Virus record (IMG/VR): IMGVR_UViG_3300036760_000011
Location: 1 to 30,124 of that record
Reading direction: 5' to 3' (one strand)
Source: a virus
Length of the DNA: 30,124 nucleotides
Part shown: positions 16,148 through 24,805 of the stretch, in pieces
Position numbering within the stretch: position 1 is the stretch's first letter
Layout: the number at the start of each line of letters is the position of its first letter
The notes under the pieces: model-generated
Told to the model about the DNA's origin: nothing
What the model saw: only the letters and a program-made list of their open reading frames with translations
Databases searched by the model: none
Program-made: the position numbers and the translations under genes

Positions 16148-18036
16148 AGTTTGATCTTCTCCTTTCGTTGCCAGTTCTTTCTACTACCGCTCATGTCAGC
16201 AATGATAGGTACTTTGAACGAGTTGGTGTCAGCTATCAACTCAAGTACGCGTCTATCAGTACGTGGATCTCCCTCGCTCTCGTACACTATTTCGTCATGT
16301 ACTTGGAGAAGGAGAGCTAATTCACCTGTTCCTAGTTGTAATTCTCGGTACACTGCGACCATTCCGAACTTTGTATAATCGGCAGCACTCCCTTGGATCC
16401 TGCTATTGAATGCTTTGTACGCTTCATCTTTATCAAGGAACCTGTGACGTCCATAGGCTGTCGTAACAAACCCACGAGCCTCTACTATCTTCTCTAGTTG
16501 CCGTGCTGTGCGCCCAACAGTAGGGAAGATCTCCTTATACCTTGCGCGTAGCTGTTGTGCTAGCGCACGGTGTGGACTCTCCGCTGACGATGGTCGATAT
16601 CCTAACTCAAGACAGCTATGGTACGCTTCTTGTGCACTGATACGCGTCATCAGCATCTCAGTATGCTGCTCCTCACCTGCACCGAAGATGGATGCAAAGT
16701 TCAAATCTTTGGAAAACTTACGTTGGCGCTCACTCGGCTTACGTATGCCATACATCTTGTAAGCTGTGGCCATATGAGGATCGAACTTATGACCACTGTT
16801 GAATCCTTTAACCAGCGATGGTTCACCTGTAAAGTGTGCAGTGAACCTCATCTCCACCGCCATAGCATCTGCCATTCGCAGCACTAGTCCCTTACGTGGA
16901 ATGAATGCTGCCCTGACACCAGACTCACGATCTTGACCCTGAAGATTAGGATCACTGCACGACATCCTACCAGTGTCAACGTTCTGGGTGAAATGACAGT
17001 GGATCAAATTCTCATCAGTGAGTGCGTGTAATATGCCATTAGCACCTGTGCTGTAGTTATACTGTGTCTTACGATAGGTTAATAGCTCTGCACCTATGGG
17101 ATGCGTGAGTCGAATTAGAGCATTCTTATCGGTACTAAGTTGTTGAACACCTGTCTTCTTACTCTTCTTAGTAAGACGCTCAGTAGTCAGCCCTAAGCCT
17201 CTCTCACGCTTCTTACCGTACAACAGAGCACGTATTTGTGGATGACTGTTCCAATTAATTGCACGACCTGCTATATCGTTCAACCGCTTGATATTCTTGG
17301 CTCGCTCTATCTTTAACTCATCACGCCACTCTTCAAGCATCGGACGATTTACCCTGATACCCCGTTCTTCCATATCGCGCAAGGCTAGTGTAAGCCAACG
17401 TTCATTCTTGTACAGACGCATGAGACTAGGACTGTCATCCGGCTGCACCCATGCACGTATTTGCTCTATGAACTGAAGGTGAAGCTGGAGCGTGTACCAT
17501 GCGTCAAGCGCACTGTACTTAGCATATAGACGCCACGGTGCCAGCAACCAGTCACCCTTATGTTTACCTCCAGCAGCTTTGATAGCAGCCATCAACTCCT
17601 TTTCTGGTCCCTTGGCATTAGGATCTATATATGCTCGAGCTAAATTCTTAAGGTGATGGTCGCTGTGTGTTGCATTACCGACACCACGATTGTCTAGTAT
17701 GTGACTTTCAAGCTTAGTATCATGCACAGGGTAAGGTATATGAAGACCGAATGTCTCTCGTAGATGGTGCATATCAAACACAGCTTCGTGGAACACCAAC
17801 TCTCGATGTTTCTTTACTTCATCAGATAAGAATTCTATCACTCGTTCTAATGCACCCTTATATGCGAATAGTGCTGTGTCATGAGCGGCAAGATTTATGC
17901 TTCCTACCAATTCTCCTTTCCACGGCAGTCCTGTGGTCTCTGTATCTACAGCTAATGGCCCTCCACGGAGATGAGATAATATTTCATCTATACCATCTGT
18001 TCCTCGTATCATATACAGATATTGTGGTCGTCTCAT
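16144..18036 (-). CDS. DNA polymerase, family A, with 3'-5' exonuclease
   Basis: This 630-residue protein is the phage replicative polymerase. The exonuclease domain shows D31/E33 in DTETTGL, D88 in FHEAVFD and Y174/D178 in YSALDAWYT. The polymerase domain shows motif A as ADAMAVEMR (D390, E395), motif B as RQRKFSKDLNFASIFGAG (K443, F447, F451) and motif C as QVHDEI (H580, D581, E582). There is no 5'-3' exonuclease domain, as in T7 and most phage enzymes. Where E. coli Pol I has Tyr766 and Phe762, this enzyme has Phe451 and Phe447. Its ATG overlaps the stop of the helicase-primase gene and its TGA overlaps the resolvase start, so the three are co-translated. Confidence 0.95.
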   Translation of the reverse strand: MRRPQYLYMIRGTDGIDEILSHLRGGPLAVDTETTGLPWKGELVGSINLAAHDTALFAYKGALERVIEFLSDEVKKHRELVFHEAVFDMHHLRETFGLHIPYPVHDTKLESHILDNRGVGNATHSDHHLKNLARAYIDPNAKGPEKELMAAIKAAGGKHKGDWLLAPWRLYAKYSALDAWYTLQLHLQFIEQIRAWVQPDDSPSLMRLYKNERWLTLALRDMEERGIRVNRPMLEEWRDELKIERAKNIKRLNDIAGRAINWNSHPQIRALLYGKKRERGLGLTTERLTKKSKKTGVQQLSTDKNALIRLTHPIGAELLTYRKTQYNYSTGANGILHALTDENLIHCHFTQNVDTGRMSCSDPNLQGQDRESGVRAAFIPRKGLVLRMADAMAVEMRFTAHFTGEPSLVKGFNSGHKFDPHMATAYKMYGIRKPSERQRKFSKDLNFASIFGAGEEQHTEMLMTRISAQEAYHSCLELGYRPSSAESPHRALAQQLRARYKEIFPTVGRTARQLEKIVEARGFVTTAYGRHRFLDKDEAYKAFNSRIQGSAADYTKFGMVAVYRELQLGTGELALLLQVHDEIVYESEGDPRTDRRVLELIADTNSFKVPIIADMSGSRKNWQRKEKIKL

Positions 18037-20156
18037 GTCATACGTACCTTAAGCGCAATACCCTTCCAGCCTCGTACATTCTTTCTCTTCACAGGTTTGA
18101 ATTCTGGTTTCTCTGCAAGCAAACGTGTGAACCATCCCATACTAACGGGACGCTGACCTGTACCACGTGTCTCCATCCACCAGTCAGTAAATGCTTGATA
18201 CAGTGCAGCGGTACTAACCCAACTAGCAGGATCCATCTTACTGCTCGTTATGAGGAACTCACCAAGTATATCATTCTCATCACGGTAGTGTCTGGTAGCT
18301 CTCTTCACTGCGATGGGTTCATGTAATCCAGTCTTACGCCATTCAATACAACCATCTATCGCCCAATTAAGAATACCAGGAATCTCCTTCAGTAGTTTCT
18401 GAGCTAGACGCTTGTCTCTGTTATCTGCGGTGAATACAGCGGTGAATGGGATTAATCGTATTCTACGCCAGAACCCTTCAGTCTGCTCCTTCACTATAGG
18501 TTTATGATTGGCCGCTAAGAACAGCTTATGCTGTGGCTTGAACTCAGTCTCACTCTCATACAACTTACGAGCCGTAACCGTGTCACTACCTGTTAGCATC
18601 TTAATAAGCTTACTGTCAAACCCCTTCTCGCTATCAGCTTCACTGGCTGTCACCAGTCGTGCACCATGTAATCGTGCGATATCAGTGCGCGGACCGCCAC
18701 TATCAAACCTATGGGCGAGGAAAGTATTGAAATCTGTCTGTCGTGCATACTCTCCTAACATACTACGCAGCGTCTCAAGGAACGTGGACTTACCATTGCT
18801 ACCCTGTCCATAGCAGAAGAACAAACACTCCTCTCGTGTATCACCTGTAAGTGCATAACCTACTGCCCGCTGTAAGAAATTGACTAGCTCAGTGTCGCCA
18901 GACATAATCTCTGTGAGAAACTTATTCCATAGAGGTGCGTTTGCATTAGGATCGTACTGCACAGGGGCCAGCTTGGTGATTAAATCTTCACGTCGATGTG
19001 GTCTAAGGGTGCCAGTACGCAAATCAACTGTACCATTCTCCACATTAAGGAACCACGGATTACTGTCGAGCATATCTGGCGTGGTTGAAAGCTCTGGTTC
19101 AGTCGCTGCCAGTTCAAGCATATTTCGTATTCTGTTTGCACTCTCACTGGTAACTGCGTGCTTGATAATACTGTCTCGCTTATCTGCATCTGTGACCTCG
19201 TTAGCTTCTAAATAGATACGTCGTACCGTCTGCTTGGCTAGTCTGTTTACCTCACCTGTAGTATCAGGTGTCCAACGTGAACCATCCCACATCATCCACG
19301 GTCTACGCATAGACATGATAGCCCGTACTGTGCCTTCATGCTGTGTGATGAACCTACGTGCGTTACCTAAGTCTGTGAAGTGTTCGCTGTATGCCTTGGG
19401 GGACTTGCGTGCTATGCTCTTGGCTATGCGCCGTATGTCACGGTCAGGTAATGGTGGATTGACACGTGTCTCATTCTCTTCACGTAAAGCTGCTAGTATG
19501 GCCGATTCACTAGCACCTCGCCGGCGCATGGTGCCTGCTAGCGATGTCAGTAGGTTGTCACGCTCACCCTCACCGATAACATCTGGTAGTGGTGGTGCTT
19601 GTTGACGCGTAATGTCCACACCGTTGTCACCTAATAACGACAGTAACCGTTGTGGGAACCTACGCAGTGACATCTTGTTCTCCCACCTATACACGCGTCC
19701 CGTCTCTGGATGTATGCTTGGCGGTGCTACTACATAGCCACCGTCTCCAAGAACATCTAGCGCATACTTACGACCATCCTTACGTATGCGTATGGTACGC
19801 GGTATGGGACTGCTATCTAAGGTGGGCGCGTAATACAAGTGACGCTTACGATTGTGGCCGCTACTGGCCTCACGTGTCTCAGACAGTTTGAGTAGGCTAA
19901 CTAGTTTCCAACCGTCAGTCTCTCCTTGCTTGGGGTCATCTAAATCTATTACGATGGGTCCGGTTGTGCTACTACAAGCTATACCGATATTGGCGTCTGG
20001 GTGTTCTCTCCACCATCTACGTATCTGTTTCTTGTTTGTAGTTGCGTCCAAGAAACCACGAGACTCGGGGAAAGGTTTCTTTCCTTTGAGAGGAAAGACT
20101 CCCCACCCCCGAGCCGCGTAGCGTAGCGCAGCAGCGAGCAACTGCTCGTCAGCCAC
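18033..20156 (-). CDS. Prim-Pol primase fused to D5-type SF3 helicase
   Basis: This 707-residue protein is a primase-helicase. An archaeo-eukaryotic Prim-Pol domain fills about residues 1-175: GWGVFPLKGKKPF, the metal-binding VIDLDD at 69-74, RHLYY around H106, and DVLGDGGYVVAPPSIHP. A PriCT-like helical segment (about 196-252, LTSLAGTMRRRG...LPDRDI) follows. The C-terminal half is a D5/P4-type superfamily 3 helicase, with Walker A GQGSNGKST at 450-458, ASEAD near 504-508 and the arginine-rich GFWRRIRLIPF at 561-571. It should unwind the phage origin and prime DNA for the family A polymerase. The start is a GTG at 20156, seven bases after the SSB-like gene's stop; there is no strong Shine-Dalgarno sequence, which suggests coupling. 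It overlaps the polymerase gene by 4 bp. Confidence 0.93.
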   Translation of the reverse strand: MADEQLLAAALRYAARGWGVFPLKGKKPFPESRGFLDATTNKKQIRRWWREHPDANIGIACSSTTGPIVIDLDDPKQGETDGWKLVSLLKLSETREASSGHNRKRHLYYAPTLDSSPIPRTIRIRKDGRKYALDVLGDGGYVVAPPSIHPETGRVYRWENKMSLRRFPQRLLSLLGDNGVDITRQQAPPLPDVIGEGERDNLLTSLAGTMRRRGASESAILAALREENETRVNPPLPDRDIRRIAKSIARKSPKAYSEHFTDLGNARRFITQHEGTVRAIMSMRRPWMMWDGSRWTPDTTGEVNRLAKQTVRRIYLEANEVTDADKRDSIIKHAVTSESANRIRNMLELAATEPELSTTPDMLDSNPWFLNVENGTVDLRTGTLRPHRREDLITKLAPVQYDPNANAPLWNKFLTEIMSGDTELVNFLQRAVGYALTGDTREECLFFCYGQGSNGKSTFLETLRSMLGEYARQTDFNTFLAHRFDSGGPRTDIARLHGARLVTASEADSEKGFDSKLIKMLTGSDTVTARKLYESETEFKPQHKLFLAANHKPIVKEQTEGFWRRIRLIPFTAVFTADNRDKRLAQKLLKEIPGILNWAIDGCIEWRKTGLHEPIAVKRATRHYRDENDILGEFLITSSKMDPASWVSTAALYQAFTDWWMETRGTGQRPVSMGWFTRLLAEKPEFKPVKRKNVRGWKGIALKVRMT

Positions 20157-20163
20157 TCGGCTG

Positions 20164-20904
20164 TTACCGGCGAGCAGTCTTCTTCTTAGCTACTGGCTTC
20201 TTGGCTACTGATTTCTTCTTGGCTACTGTACGGCGAGTTGGAGGTTCATCATCCTCATCCTCATCTTCGTCGTCCGAGTCGTCGTCCTCATCTTCGTCTT
20301 CGTCGTCAGAGTCATCCGAGTCATCCTCATCCTCATCTTCGTCGTCCGAGTCGTCGTCCTCATCTTCGTCTTCGTCGTCAGAGTCATCCGAGTCATCCTC
20401 ATCCTCATCCTCTTCATCGTCTGAGTCAGTGTCCTCATCAAGATCTTCATCATCGTCAGACTCATCGATGTCTTCGTCCTCGTCGTCACTTGCACTTGCT
20501 CCAGGAGGCAGGTACTGAATCACCTTGTTCTGCTTGCCGAACTCTTCAGTCACCTGCTTCTTGATGACAGCACCAAATCCCTTGGAAGCAAGGAATAGCT
20601 TCATCACGTCCTGTAGTGTGAGACCCTTCTTGACCTTCTTCTTCGGGATACCGAGTGCTAGCAACAGTTGAGCAATCTTCCACCCCACATGTGCTGCGAT
20701 ATTGTCAAACACCTCGATCCCTTTGTGTGGACCAGATGAGATGGTCATCGCGGCTTGGAAAATGTTGCTCTCTGTCCCTGGCTTGATCTTGGTGTCTGCC
20801 TTCTTTGGCTTGAACTGGTAACGTCCACCCGGAGCGACTTTGAAAGACTTCGCTTTGAAATCGTCATCCGTCAAACGGATAACGTCCTTCTTGCTGGCTG
20901 CCAT
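20164..20904 (-). CDS. SSB-like (DUF669-type) protein with acidic then basic tail
   Basis: I place the start at the ATG at 20904, with GAGG about 9 bases upstream; a GTG at 20919 overlapping the previous stop would add five residues. The 246-residue protein has an N-terminal domain of about 130 residues (SFKVAPGGRYQFKP, FDNIAAHVGWKIAQLLLALGIP). This resembles the DUF669/single-strand-binding proteins that phages encode next to a Sak4-like ATPase. Residues 140-220 are almost only Asp, Glu and Ser, built from a 24-residue repeat. Residues 224-246 are basic (RRTVAKKKSVAKKPVAKK). Acidic tails of SSBs recruit partner proteins; the basic end after it is unusual. The gene sits between the ATPase and the helicase-primase, consistent with coating ssDNA at forks or during annealing. 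Confidence 0.75.
   Translation of the reverse strand: MAASKKDVIRLTDDDFKAKSFKVAPGGRYQFKPKKADTKIKPGTESNIFQAAMTISSGPHKGIEVFDNIAAHVGWKIAQLLLALGIPKKKVKKGLTLQDVMKLFLASKGFGAVIKKQVTEEFGKQNKVIQYLPPGASASDDEDEDIDESDDDEDLDEDTDSDDEEDEDEDDSDDSDDEDEDEDDDSDDEDEDEDDSDDSDDEDEDEDDDSDDEDEDEDDEPPTRRTVAKKKSVAKKPVAKKKTARR
20249..20411 (+). repeat. 72-bp tandem repeat encoding the acidic tail
   Basis: Two adjacent copies with a period of exactly 72 bp (copy 1 from 20252, copy 2 from 20324) are identical over essentially their whole length. They encode a 24-residue Asp/Glu/Ser unit in the SSB-like gene. On the plus strand the repeat is a run of TCATCC, TCGTCG and GAGTCA words. Because 72 is a multiple of three, copy-number change by slippage would alter tail length without breaking the frame. 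Confidence 0.9.
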
Positions 20905-20915
20905 TGTCGTACGCC

Positions 20916-21680
20916 TCACTTGGTTGATGTGCGCCGCACACGGTGCGATACTACACTACTCGAACCTGCGGCTATTAGCTCGAATAGTTTGGTCAGTGCT
21001 GTGGTGTCGTCTACATCTACGCGAATCTTACGCTGCTCAGGCGTAAGCCAACGTGCTCGTGTCTTAGCGTAGAAGTCATCTGTGCTGTTCAGGTGCAGGT
21101 AGCGAACCCCCTTCTTCCCTATACGGAAGTATGCAATGTGATCACAGAAATATGGGAGTTGATTCTTCATTGCTCCCAGTAGGTGCGGTCGCAGCCTACC
21201 TGTATCGAAGTCTGTGGCTTCGGAACATATCAGTATCTTGTGCTTCCGTACTTTCTTGAACTTGCGTAGATATCGTCGCAGCTTGTTACCCATAATACCA
21301 TACTCACGTTGTTCCAGTTGATCAACCTCGCGACGATCGTCCTTCTCCATGGCTGTATCAGCCAGAGCATCAAGAATGATAGCTTGTATGTCATCGAAGT
21401 GGTCGAACACCACACTGTCAAACAACCTACGCCAGTTCTCTCCACTGCCTGTACCTGTCATCTGGTCGTAGATGGTGTCGAGATGTTCTATCTTCGATAC
21501 ATCCACACTACGCACATGCTCCAGTCCGGGAGCATCTGCTATAGAGAGAAGACCCTTGTTGCTGTCAGCTATGAGCGGACGCGGCGCTGTAGCACAGAGG
21601 GTACTCTTACCCACACCGCTAGCACCATACACGCACCATGTCTGCCAGCGTGACTGTGCTGTCACTGGCTTGGCTTTCAT
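20916..21680 (-). CDS. Sak4-like / AAA_24-type RecA-fold ATPase
   Basis: This 254-residue ATPase has Walker A at 19-27 (GASGVGKST) and a Walker B-like VVFDHFDDI at 91-99. The spacing and the downstream CSEATDFDTGRLRPHLLGAMKNQLP region are typical of the short RecA-fold phage proteins grouped with Sak4 (single-strand annealing or recombination mediators). They are regularly encoded beside an SSB-like DUF669 protein, as here. The start ATG overlaps the RyR gene's stop (ATGA) and has little Shine-Dalgarno sequence of its own, so coupling is likely. Its TGA overlaps the possible GTG of the SSB-like gene. The recombination role is inferred from the family. The ATPase fold is clear. Confidence 0.82.
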   Translation of the reverse strand: MKAKPVTAQSRWQTWCVYGASGVGKSTLCATAPRPLIADSNKGLLSIADAPGLEHVRSVDVSKIEHLDTIYDQMTGTGSGENWRRLFDSVVFDHFDDIQAIILDALADTAMEKDDRREVDQLEQREYGIMGNKLRRYLRKFKKVRKHKILICSEATDFDTGRLRPHLLGAMKNQLPYFCDHIAYFRIGKKGVRYLHLNSTDDFYAKTRARWLTPEQRKIRVDVDDTTALTKLFELIAAGSSSVVSHRVRRTSTK

Positions 21681-22027
21681 CCTAGGAGAACTTTGGCAAT
21701 AGCGAAGAAGAGATGATCTTTCGTCTGTTGCTCAGGAGGAAGTTCACTAAATGAAACCAGACATGGATGTAGCTTGGATTCAGGATCTTTTGTTGGTCCA
21801 TAACGCCAACCATCACGCAATTTCTCTGTCATCCAACTAGTATGAGAGTCAGACGGTTGAGACACACTTCCATCATACACAGCCCGTACCCTATAAACAG
21901 CAGATTTACGTTGCCAGTCTGGCGCATCATTCCATGACGGTTGACTGGTGTCACCTATGCTTTCGCAATAGGCACGGTTTGCCTCGTGACATACACGAGC
22001 AATCTGGTGCTCGGTGGCTCTCATCAT
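21677..22027 (-). CDS. RyR-domain protein
   Basis: This 116-residue protein is almost wholly a RyR-type domain. The stretch begins IARVCHEANRAYCESIGD, continues through PDWQRKSAVYRV and SWMTEKLRDGWRYGP, and ends with LVSFSELPPEQQTKDHLF. These short single-domain RyR proteins are common in phages, but their phage role is not known. Some RyR-domain proteins in bacteria are discussed as ligand or nucleotide sensors in defence-type systems. The ATG at 22027 has GAGGA about 7 bases upstream and overlaps the nuclease stop by 4 bp. A second ATG follows at once. It lies between the nuclease and the ATPase, inside the recombination operon. Confidence 0.8.
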   Translation of the reverse strand: MMRATEHQIARVCHEANRAYCESIGDTSQPSWNDAPDWQRKSAVYRVRAVYDGSVSQPSDSHTSWMTEKLRDGWRYGPTKDPESKLHPCLVSFSELPPEQQTKDHLFFAIAKVLLG

Positions 22028-23007
22028 CTTGGCTTCCTCGGTTGAAATTCTGTGGTGAGCACATGTTTCAACGCGCCTGCATCACCACGTAACAGGCACG
22101 GCATCTTGAAATCGCATGACCATGAGCAACTATCCATCGGACTGGGATACACGGCACCATCCAATATGTCGAGTGCTTGGCGACCTGCATCCTTGACCCA
22201 CTGATCTATCTCATCAACACCACGTTCTATAGGCTCACGATAAAACAGCGCGGTCTTTACACGGTCTGTTGGGAGTTGCTTGCGTAGGATCTGGTAATAT
22301 ACAATGAACCGCCTCATCGTAGGAAACAGAACACGCATCGCCCACAAATAGATAGTAAGCTGAAGCATATTCTCCACATTATCATACGAGATAGTTTTCT
22401 TGAACTTACTCTCGAGCGTAGTCATTGTACGCTTCATGTTCACTGGCTGAAAGCCTACATCCAGCTTACCACGGATAAGGATACTCTTGTCCGGTACGAG
22501 AGGTAGTACAAACCAATGGTCTGGAAATGCGGCACGCAGTCCTATGTCATGGTCATTGTACTCAGTGCGCTTATCAAAGAAGTGCTCCACGTACCCGTAG
22601 CACATGGCATGGAGAAGTTCTTTGTCGGGAAGAGGTAGCTCCGTAACTGGCGTGGAGTTAGCGATCCGTTTATATATACGTGTAATCTGCTTCGGAGTAC
22701 GACTCAGATACGGTAATGTATAGAATGCGTCGAGTATCTCGTGACCCTTACTACCCATCACTAGCGGAATACGAGCAGTGATAGGCTCCAGCTTACACTG
22801 GTAGCCCCAATGGTGCTTCACCCTACAGCGAAGAAACTCACTAAGCTCAGAGGCAGATAGGATGAGAGGATTCTCCGGTGTAGGGCGAGGCATGTTAACA
22901 CGTCTGTCACTTGACGCCAGCAGGCTTGGCTTTGCCAGCTTATGTGCAGACCGTAACATCATCTCATCTTTGGTCTGCTGTGTTACTACGGGTAGATTTC
23001 TATTCAT
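22024..23007 (-). CDS. Cas4/RecB-like PD-(D/E)XK nuclease with candidate Fe-S cysteines
   Basis: This 327-residue protein has the RecB-type nuclease layout: H89 in MGSKGHEILD, D183 in RGKLDVGF, E199-x-K201 in LESKFKK and Q216xxxY220 in QLTIY. One cysteine precedes the core (C61 in FLRCRVKHHW) and three follow it in C294-x3-C298-x5-C304. This arrangement resembles the four cysteines that hold a 4Fe-4S cluster in Cas4, AddB and phage relatives. The expected activity is 5' or 3' end resection of double-stranded DNA for recombination or host DNA breakdown. The ATG overlaps the helicase gene stop (ATGA). An internal Met39 (MPRPTPENP) could be an alternative start, since the first 38 residues look unstructured. 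Confidence 0.82.
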   Translation of the reverse strand: MNRNLPVVTQQTKDEMMLRSAHKLAKPSLLASSDRRVNMPRPTPENPLILSASELSEFLRCRVKHHWGYQCKLEPITARIPLVMGSKGHEILDAFYTLPYLSRTPKQITRIYKRIANSTPVTELPLPDKELLHAMCYGYVEHFFDKRTEYNDHDIGLRAAFPDHWFVLPLVPDKSILIRGKLDVGFQPVNMKRTMTTLESKFKKTISYDNVENMLQLTIYLWAMRVLFPTMRRFIVYYQILRKQLPTDRVKTALFYREPIERGVDEIDQWVKDAGRQALDILDGAVYPSPMDSCSWSCDFKMPCLLRGDAGALKHVLTTEFQPRKPR

Positions 23008-24614
23008 GTGAACAGTTTCCTTAGTTCTCCTACGGTGAATACACCTGTAAAGGTGCTGTGTCTATCTATCAGGCGACGCTCCATGCGTTGCTCGTAACTG
23101 TCTGTGACTATCACACGATAGCTTGTAGTGGGAACCAGTTTACCCGTACCCTCCTCGGGTCTATCCACTCTACCATCACGCTGTTCAAAATCACGCGGTG
23201 TCCACGGTAAGTCAAGATGAATAACATACCCGTACCCACCAAGATTCAGAGCCGTATCTCCGGCGGCAGACACGACTATCAGTGCGTTGAAATCTCCACG
23301 TAGAAATCGTTTCTTTACCTCACGTATCTTCTTATGCATCCCACCGTGTATGTAACCCACTGTCAGCCGTTGCTTGGCTAAGAACACACCTAGATGCTGA
23401 GCAGCTTGCCTGAATTCGGTGAAGATAACAGTGGGCGCATCTATCTGGTCAAGTAGCTCTAGTATGGCAGGGTACTTCACTGACTTCTCTCGACCACCTA
23501 CCAGTGCAGGATCAATCAGGTACTGACGCATACGCGTGACACGTGCAAGGTCATTGATAATAGGTACATACTTGTCTCCTCCACCTAATGCAGCTAGCTC
23601 AGCAAACGCTTGCTTACGTAAACGGTCATACTCTCGTTTACCACTGGTTGTTAGTGCTACACTGATAGCAGATGGATGCGTGATACGTGGTAGAGATTTG
23701 AATACCTCCTGTTTAGTACGACTAATGGTGAACGGTGCTATCTCCCATCGTAGTAGCTTGGGTCTACGTGCTCCCTTAATATCAAAGCCACCGAACGGTC
23801 TGGGAGAGGCTTTGACATGCATATGAAAGAATCGCCAATAGGAACGGTACACGTCAGGATATAAGAACTTGAGTATGGAGAATAATTCACCCGGATCTTT
23901 GCTAAATGGATGAGCGGTACACGCCATGCGTGCGAGAGATCGTAGCTTATAGGCATTCAGACTCCTCAACGCTTTCCTGTTAGCCATGTACTGTGCTTCA
24001 TCGAAGATGATAGCATCCCACGGTCGCTGTCTGTAGCCTAGTCGTGCATGTGTGAGTGATTCCCAATGACCTATTACCCATCCCTCCCGTGTACTGGCTT
24101 GGACGATCTGTTCAGCAATGGTACCCTGTACAATTGTTATCTGTTCGTGACGACCTATCCACTGATGAATGGCGTCACTCCATTGCTCCTTGGCGATATT
24201 CTTTGTAATGATAAGGATACTTCTAGCTTTTACTATCACGGACGCCCAGAGGAGCGCTTGAAGGGTCTTGCCGACGCCCGTCTTATCGGCTACTAGATAC
24301 GCTGGCATATTAGCCATACGAAAATAGTGGAGCGCTGCACGTTGATGGGGAAATGCTTGCCACTCTAGTCTGCTGACAGGCCATGCATCAGTGAGCAGTT
24401 TCACCTTAGCCAGCTTGACACGCCACTTCTCTTCAGTATCAAGTATGTAATGAGTGCTCGGAGATAACATCATCCCGCGTTTCTCAGCAGCTTTGATAAT
24501 AGCAGGGAGGACAGGACATCGTTGCACTACTGCGGCATCTGCACCGATGATGGATGCCATACGGTCTATGTCGTGCTCAGACCATCGTAGTTGGGTGCCT
24601 CGGAGTCGTAACAT
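23004..24614 (-). CDS. SNF2-type superfamily 2 DNA helicase/translocase
   Basis: This 536-residue protein has an N-terminal segment of about 85 residues and then two RecA-like lobes. Motif I is DKTGVGKT (K116), motif II is DEAQ (205-208), and motif III is a TAHPF variant. In the second lobe are VIFTEFRQAAQ (motif IV region), VSAAGDTALNLGGYGYVIHLDLPW (motif V) and QRDGRVDRPEEG (motif VI). DEAQ replaces the usual DEAH/DEGH. Phage SNF2-type proteins probably remodel branched DNA or displace proteins. Here it sits next to a RecB-like nuclease, so an end-processing pair is plausible. Its ATG overlaps the stop of the small basic protein (TAATG), and its stop overlaps the nuclease start. Confidence 0.88.
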   Translation of the reverse strand: MLRLRGTQLRWSEHDIDRMASIIGADAAVVQRCPVLPAIIKAAEKRGMMLSPSTHYILDTEEKWRVKLAKVKLLTDAWPVSRLEWQAFPHQRAALHYFRMANMPAYLVADKTGVGKTLQALLWASVIVKARSILIITKNIAKEQWSDAIHQWIGRHEQITIVQGTIAEQIVQASTREGWVIGHWESLTHARLGYRQRPWDAIIFDEAQYMANRKALRSLNAYKLRSLARMACTAHPFSKDPGELFSILKFLYPDVYRSYWRFFHMHVKASPRPFGGFDIKGARRPKLLRWEIAPFTISRTKQEVFKSLPRITHPSAISVALTTSGKREYDRLRKQAFAELAALGGGDKYVPIINDLARVTRMRQYLIDPALVGGREKSVKYPAILELLDQIDAPTVIFTEFRQAAQHLGVFLAKQRLTVGYIHGGMHKKIREVKKRFLRGDFNALIVVSAAGDTALNLGGYGYVIHLDLPWTPRDFEQRDGRVDRPEEGTGKLVPTTSYRVIVTDSYEQRMERRLIDRHSTFTGVFTVGELRKLFT

Positions 24615-24796
24615 TATCGGCGACCCTGCTTCTTACGCAGTTTAGCAGCGCTCTTAGTCGCAGCATCCTTACGGTACTGTCGAAGACGACGCCTGATAAT
24701 CTGTTGGGCTGTGTATCCGCGCCAGAAGGGAGCGGTGCGCTTGCGCGGTAGTCCGGCAGGTCGTGGTGTAAATACCCGCCGACGTATTCGTTTCAT
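24614..24796 (-). CDS. Small Arg/Lys-rich protein
   Basis: This 60-residue protein starts MKRIRRRVFTPRPAG. It is extremely basic, with clusters RRRLRQYRK and KLRKKQGRR. It is either a nucleic-acid-binding peptide or a protein with a ribosomal-protein-like character. A GTG at 24805 would add three residues; neither start has a strong Shine-Dalgarno sequence. The TAA overlaps the helicase ATG as TAATG, the same junction type used elsewhere in this phage, and that is the best evidence that it is translated. It is the first gene of the replication operon and follows a 147-bp gap containing one copy of the 17-bp inverted repeat just upstream of its start. Confidence 0.6.
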   Translation of the reverse strand: MKRIRRRVFTPRPAGLPRKRTAPFWRGYTAQQIIRRRLRQYRKDAATKSAAKLRKKQGRR

Positions 24797-24805
24797 TAGG
24801 GACAC

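Noticed and set aside
20201-20564. Plus-strand and minus-strand frames giving Ser-, His/Arg- or Met/Thr-rich proteins
   Set aside because: They are shadows of the acidic tandem repeat in the SSB-like gene.
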